From NCBI GenBank assembly GCA_964540855.1, contig CAZIOI010000021.1:1-9559 (forward strand): a stretch of 9,559 nt of DNA, in the 5' to 3' direction. Position numbers and translations under genes: made by a program. The notes under the pieces are model-generated. The model did no database searches. It was not told the DNA's origin and saw only the letters and a list, made by a program, of their open reading frames with translations. Positions 5,814-9,559 of the stretch are shown one piece after another (position 1 is the first letter of the stretch; each line of letters starts with the position of its first letter). The DNA comes from CAZIOI01 sp964540855 (GTDB lineage Bacteria; Patescibacteriota; UBA1384; DTJR01).

Positions 5814-7052
5814 GTGAAAAAATTATTTTCTAACCGCAAGGTTCTAGCGATAGCAATTTGTGTTTTGATGATCGGAGGACTGGCTACCTTTATATATGCA
5901 AAGAAAAAAAATAGCTCGGAGGTGACATATAAAACAGCTCGAGTTGCCAAAGAGACCCTTGTCGTTTCGGTTTCCGGTAGCGGCAACGTTGTTGTCGATA
6001 AAAGCGAGAATGTCAATCCAAGCATCAGCGGAAAAATCTATGATTTGGCTGTCAGCTATGGCGATCAAGTTAAAAAAGGTCAGACACTGTTTAAGATAGA
6101 AAATGACGAACTGGACATTTCTGTTAGCCAAGCTTACGCAAGTTATTTGCAGGCAAAACAAACTGTCAGCTCAAATGAATATAAGGTGACTCAGGCAAAA
6201 ACCAACCAAACAACCATAGAGGCAGATGAAAAATCTACCGACGCTCAAAAAGCTGATGCGGCGCAAGCTATAACTGAAGCCGAATCCAACCTGGAGTTAT
6301 CAAAAATACAAGCAACAAATTCATACTCAAACTACAAATTACAAAAAGAAAACGCTGACCTCAGAACCGTCACCGCACCAATAGACGGGACAATCACTAC
6401 ACTGAGCATAAAAAATGGTGATCAACTCGGCAGCAGCGGTAGTTCTTCTTCTAGCAGCTCGTCGGGTTCTTCATCCAGCTCAACCCCTATAGTTATCGCC
6501 GATCTTAGTACCCTCAAGGCAGAAGTGTCGATTAACGAGGTAGATGCAACATCGGTTAAAGCAGACCAAAAGGTTAGCCTGACATTTGACGCAATTGATG
6601 ATTTAACATTGACCGGCAAAGTCGAGCGTATGAGCACGATAGGCACCGAAAGCTCGGGCGTTGTTACCTATCCTGCGACAATAACCTTTGATTCTCTGGA
6701 TGAACGTGTCAAGCCTCAGATGAGCCTGACCGCTTCGATCACGCTCGAGGCAAAGCAGGATGTTTTGACCGTCGCTAATGCAGCCATAAAATCGGCTACC
6801 GATGGCACTTCCTACGTTTTGGTAATGGAAAATGGCTCGCCCGTACAAAAAACCGTCGAGGTCGGCGCAGCCAATGATACCAATACGGAAATTAAAAGTG
6901 GATTGGACGAGGGTAGCATCGTCGTAACACAAACAATTACCGCTTCCAGTGGCGAAACAACCACAACGAGCACCAAATCGAGCGGCATGAATCTGAGGAG
7001 CCTAACAGGTGATGGCGGAGGAATGCCAGCTGGCGGGCCGCCTTCGAACTAA
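5814..7052 (+). CDS. MacA-like periplasmic-adaptor-type subunit of an ABC exporter
   Basis: A 412-residue HlyD/MacA-family adaptor anchored by one N-terminal membrane helix (about 9-28). The domains in order are: first lipoyl half (about 68-98, with SGKIYDLAVSYGDQVKKGQTL), a coiled-coil hairpin (about 99-182), second lipoyl half (about 184-205, TAPIDGTI), a serine/glycine linker (206-223), beta-barrel (about 225-312) and membrane-proximal domain (about 315-372). A flexible Thr/Ser- and Gly/Pro-rich tail ends the protein. The start is GTG 5814, chosen because AGAGGAG (5803-5809) ends 4 bases before it; nearby ATGs are out of frame. In Gram-negative MacA the hairpin carries an RLS motif for TolC. 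Here the hairpin has no arginine, so a TolC partner is unlikely. It heads a four-gene operon, and the ATPase starts 17 bases after its stop. The substrate is unknown; MacAB relatives export peptides, toxins or antibiotics. No gene symbol is given because this is a family-level match. Confidence 0.9.
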   Translation: MKKLFSNRKVLAIAICVLMIGGLATFIYAKKKNSSEVTYKTARVAKETLVVSVSGSGNVVVDKSENVNPSISGKIYDLAVSYGDQVKKGQTLFKIENDELDISVSQAYASYLQAKQTVSSNEYKVTQAKTNQTTIEADEKSTDAQKADAAQAITEAESNLELSKIQATNSYSNYKLQKENADLRTVTAPIDGTITTLSIKNGDQLGSSGSSSSSSSSGSSSSSTPIVIADLSTLKAEVSINEVDATSVKADQKVSLTFDAIDDLTLTGKVERMSTIGTESSGVVTYPATITFDSLDERVKPQMSLTASITLEAKQDVLTVANAAIKSATDGTSYVLVMENGSPVQKTVEVGAANDTNTEIKSGLDEGSIVVTQTITASSGETTTTSTKSSGMNLRSLTGDGGGMPAGGPPSN

Positions 7053-7069
7053 CACATAGAAAGAAAAAG

Positions 7070-7804
7070 ATGAAAAACAAAGTTATCGAATGTGAGAATA
7101 TCACCAAAACTTACGTCAACGGAGACGTCAAAACAACGGTTCTTAAGGGCGCAACTTTCTCGATCTACGAAGGTGAATTTGTCGCGATTACCGGTCCATC
7201 CGGATCGGGTAAATCCACTATGATGCACATATTGGGGCTGTTGGACGTACCAACAACCGGAAAATATATTCTCGCAGGTCACGATGTTTCTAAGCTGTCC
7301 GATGACAAACAGGCGGAAATCAGAGGAGAAAAAATCGGTTTTGTATTTCAATCTTTTAACCTGCTCCCGCGCGCGAGCGTACTTAGAAACACGCAGCTTC
7401 CGCTAATATATTCGAAAATATCACTCAAAGAACGGGAAAGGCTGTCACATAAAGCATTAAAAAGAGCAAATATGGATCGTGAGAGATACAACAATCTCTC
7501 CAATCAACTCTCCGGTGGACAAATGCAACGCGTTGCCATCGCCAGAGCCCTTATTAACGACCCAGCAATAATTTTGGCGGATGAGCCAACCGGCAACCTC
7601 GATCAAAAAACCGGCAAAGCGGTTCTTGAGACTTTTCAGCAGTTAAACGACGAAGGAAGGACGATTATTTTGATCACTCACGATCAATATGTCGCCCAAC
7701 ACGCCGCGAGAATTATCAAAGTCCGTGACGGCGATATTATAAGCGATGAGCCCAACCCGCATTACACAAAAGAGCATTTCCAAGAGGAGACCAATGACGA
7801 TTAA
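7070..7804 (+). CDS. MacB/LolD-type ABC transporter ATPase
   Basis: A 244-residue cytoplasmic ATP-binding subunit that powers the exporter. Walker A is GPSGSGKST (42-50) and the Q-loop glutamine is Gln94 in FVFQSFNLLPR. The ABC signature is LSGGQMQRVAIARAL (147-161), Walker B is IILADEPTGNLD (167-178, catalytic Glu172), and the H-loop is His204 in ITHD. The FQSFNLLPR and ADEPTGNLD wording is typical of the MacB/LolD/FtsE group. It lacks the fused permease seen in Escherichia coli MacB, so the transporter is split as in Gram-positive bacteria. Only a weak AG-rich sequence precedes ATG 7070. The permease gene overlaps its end by 11 bases. Confidence 0.96.
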   Translation: MKNKVIECENITKTYVNGDVKTTVLKGATFSIYEGEFVAITGPSGSGKSTMMHILGLLDVPTTGKYILAGHDVSKLSDDKQAEIRGEKIGFVFQSFNLLPRASVLRNTQLPLIYSKISLKERERLSHKALKRANMDRERYNNLSNQLSGGQMQRVAIARALINDPAIILADEPTGNLDQKTGKAVLETFQQLNDEGRTIILITHDQYVAQHAARIIKVRDGDIISDEPNPHYTKEHFQEETNDD

Positions 7805-9014
7805 CGATACATTGTCAGAAACATATTCAGCCCTCACGAGAAATAAAGTTAGAACCGGCTTGACGATGTTGGGAATAATTATAGGTATAGGCTCTGTAAT
7901 CACCCTTGTCGGCGTGGGTCAGGGTGCAACAAGTTCCGTAACTTCAAGCATTTCCAGTTTGGGTTCTAATCTGCTGGTAGTATCTCCGGGTTCAACAAGT
8001 TCCGGTGGGGTTAGATCTAGCGTGGGCAGCGCGACTACGCTTACAGAAAAAGACGCCGATGCTATAGAAGAAGGAACTACATACATTTCAAATCTCGCAA
8101 CCGTCCTGACCGGCAGATACCAAATCACTTATAAAAGTAACAACACAAATACTCAAGTGACCGGAACCGAATCATCGTATGGCGAAATTAGAAATATTAC
8201 TGTTGATTCGGGAACTTTTTTGACTGATCAACAGGTCAAAAACTCATCAAAGGTTGCCGTGCTCGGACCCTCGACCAGAGACGATCTTTTTGGCGAAGAT
8301 GTTGACCCGACCGGCAAAATTATCAAGATTAACAAAATCCAATTCAAGGTCATAGGAGTCACAGCAGAAAAAGGTGGCTCCGGCATCGCTAGCAGCACAG
8401 ATGATGCGATCTACATACCCATAACGGCAGCGCAGACATTTTTGGCCGGAAAAAGCTCAATTTCCGGAATAAACATTCAGGCAAAAGATGCCGAAAGCGT
8501 CGATCTGGCACAAGAGGACATCAATAATATTTTACTGGTTCAACACGGCATTTCTGACGCATCATCGGCGGATTTCACCGTGACAAATCAAGCAGATATC
8601 GTTTCAAGCCTTTCCAGTGTAACAAGTACCCTGACACTGCTGCTTGGTGCAATCGCAGGCATTTCGTTGCTGGTTGGCGGCATCGGCATTATGAACATGA
8701 TGTTAACGACCGTCACCGAAAGAACTCGCGAAATCGGGCTTAGAAAAGCTGTCGGTGCAAAAAACAAAGACATTAGCTACCAGTTTTTGGCGGAATCAAT
8801 TGTTCTGACATTTGTTGGTGGATTTATAGGTGTAATTTTGGGATGGGGCGTAGCGTGGCTGGTTACCTATCTTGGCGTCGTAACTGCAACGGTAACGTGG
8901 TCGTCGGTATTCCTTGCTTTCGGCGTCTCAGCTTTAGTCGGAATTATTTTCGGCTATTATCCCGCCAAAAAAGCAGCGTCGCTCAAACCGATTGACGCGC
9001 TTAAATATGAATAA
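7794..9014 (+). CDS. MacB-like ABC transporter permease (MacB_PCD + FtsX)
   Basis: A 406-residue permease with the four-helix MacB layout. TM1 is at about 22-43. A large extracytoplasmic domain follows (about 44-277, MacB_PCD type). The C-terminal FtsX block has TM2 at about 278-303, TM3 at about 331-358 and TM4 at about 370-389. Family hallmarks are NKVRTGLTMLGIIIGIGSV at the N terminus, GGIGIMNMMLTTVTERTREIGLRKAVGA (295-322) at the coupling region, and the final PAKKAASLKPIDALKYE. I chose ATG 7794 over an upstream in-frame start at 7746 because AAGAGGAG (7782-7789) precedes it and the family's N terminus begins there. This gives an 11-base overlap with the ATPase gene, implying translational coupling. 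The protein should form a homodimer with two ATPase copies and be capped by the MacA-like adaptor. MacB works by mechanotransmission, moving substrate from outside the membrane, rather than by direct transport. Confidence 0.95.
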   Translation: MTINDTLSETYSALTRNKVRTGLTMLGIIIGIGSVITLVGVGQGATSSVTSSISSLGSNLLVVSPGSTSSGGVRSSVGSATTLTEKDADAIEEGTTYISNLATVLTGRYQITYKSNNTNTQVTGTESSYGEIRNITVDSGTFLTDQQVKNSSKVAVLGPSTRDDLFGEDVDPTGKIIKINKIQFKVIGVTAEKGGSGIASSTDDAIYIPITAAQTFLAGKSSISGINIQAKDAESVDLAQEDINNILLVQHGISDASSADFTVTNQADIVSSLSSVTSTLTLLLGAIAGISLLVGGIGIMNMMLTTVTERTREIGLRKAVGAKNKDISYQFLAESIVLTFVGGFIGVILGWGVAWLVTYLGVVTATVTWSSVFLAFGVSALVGIIFGYYPAKKAASLKPIDALKYE

Positions 9015-9036
9015 ATCTAACAAAGAAAGGAATATT

Positions 9037-9444
9037 ATGAACAAAAAAATCGTTATCTATTTGTTATTCGGTCTCATTCTCGCCGGCGGGGGTTTCTTCG
9101 GCGGTATGACATATCAAAAGAGCAAGGTTCCATCTTTCGCTGATGGCATAAAAAACGGCGCCATGGGGACACCCCCAACCGATATGGGCGCAACAAGAAA
9201 CGGTAAACTCAGTGGCAGCGATAATAGCGGTGAGATAACTGCAAAAGATGATGAAAGTGTCACGATCAAACTTCCAACCGGAAGCACCAAAACCATCTAC
9301 TACTCCGATTCGACCAAGGTAACGAAATCCGAAGATGGCAGTAAAGATGACCTGTCGGTAGGAACAACAATCAGCGCAATGGGCACATCTAACTCAGACG
9401 GTAGTGTATCTGCCCAGATTATTCAGATTCAGACTGCCAAATAG
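9037..9444 (+). CDS. Small membrane-anchored protein with DUF5666-like beta domain
   Basis: A 135-residue protein, fourth in the exporter operon, starting 22 bases after the permease stop. One N-terminal membrane helix (about 4-24) is followed by a Met/Gly/Pro/Thr-rich linker (about 30-58). A beta-rich domain follows (about 64-133): GEITAKDDESVTIKLPTGS, then a TIYYSDSTKVTK strand pair, then a DLSVGTTISAMGT turn and a closing SAQIIQIQ strand. That order (a 'G.I.a.d..sitI' strand, a threshold Thr, 'dl..G..v.a.G', then a closing strand) resembles the OB-like DUF5666 domain. There is no lipobox cysteine. ATG 9037 is chosen because AAAGG lies 6 bases upstream and the hydrophobic segment begins there; an upstream in-frame start at 8992 is inside the permease gene. 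An accessory role on the outer face of the transporter is inference from operon position. Confidence 0.8.
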   Translation: MNKKIVIYLLFGLILAGGGFFGGMTYQKSKVPSFADGIKNGAMGTPPTDMGATRNGKLSGSDNSGEITAKDDESVTIKLPTGSTKTIYYSDSTKVTKSEDGSKDDLSVGTTISAMGTSNSDGSVSAQIIQIQTAK

Positions 9445-9466
9445 TTCAATTACCTCCCACACCCCC

Positions 9467-9498
9467 AATCAGGCAATGGCTTATGCTATTGCCTGATT
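9467..9498 (+). terminator. 14-bp hairpin closing the exporter operon
   Basis: Positions 9467-9480 pair with 9485-9498 around a TTAT loop. All pairs are Watson-Crick except one G-U. It lies 22 bases after the stop of the last operon gene. The downstream sequence GCTTTAG holds only a short U run, so as an intrinsic terminator it is moderate. From 9499 to the end I see no gene. Confidence 0.6.
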
Positions 9499-9559
9499 GC
9501 TTTAGCCGAGTTCAAGGATTTAATGCAACATTTTTGAGTTTTGTTTGTATTCTATCAAT

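Overview
The window carries nine protein genes on both strands and no RNA gene, CRISPR array or insertion sequence that I can see. The closest overall match is a member of the Patescibacteria (CPR), possibly Saccharibacteria-like. The grounds are a VirD4/TraG-like ATPase with no other conjugation gene nearby, a compact HAMP-less histidine kinase with its OmpR-type regulator, a split MacA/MacB exporter without a TolC partner, and short secreted helical proteins. This placement is inference from family resemblance. TGA acts as a stop in two genes, so a code that reads UGA as glycine is unlikely.

Layout. Positions 8-2260 (minus) encode a 750-residue cytoplasmic DNA-translocase-like ATPase. Positions 2364-2801 (minus) encode a 145-residue secreted helical protein. 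Positions 2928-3878 (minus) encode a divergent protein that looks like a Gfo/Idh/MocA oxidoreductase that has lost its key motifs. It is richer in G+C than the kinase gene beside it, has a strong ribosome binding site and ends at a GC-rich hairpin. Positions 3980-5660 (minus) encode a histidine kinase and response regulator that overlap by 8 bases. After a 153-base divergent control region, the plus strand carries a four-gene operon (5814-9444): MacA-like adaptor, MacB-like ATPase, MacB-like permease and a small membrane-anchored beta-rich protein. A hairpin follows at 9467-9498.

How the parts work together. The two-component pair and the exporter operon share one control region. It holds two copies of a paired direct repeat (YTMAG-N6-CTCAG, 11-base period) in opposite orientations, one facing each transcription unit. 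This is the geometry expected for an OmpR/PhoB-type dimer. I infer that the regulator controls both its own gene and the exporter. The exporter would act in a single-membrane envelope: its adaptor hairpin contains no arginine at all, so the RLS motif used to contact TolC is absent, and no TolC gene is present.

The points most worth a second look are the mirrored regulator sites, the degenerate oxidoreductase-like gene with its unusual composition, the uncharacterised fourth gene of the exporter operon, and two apparent leaderless promoters.
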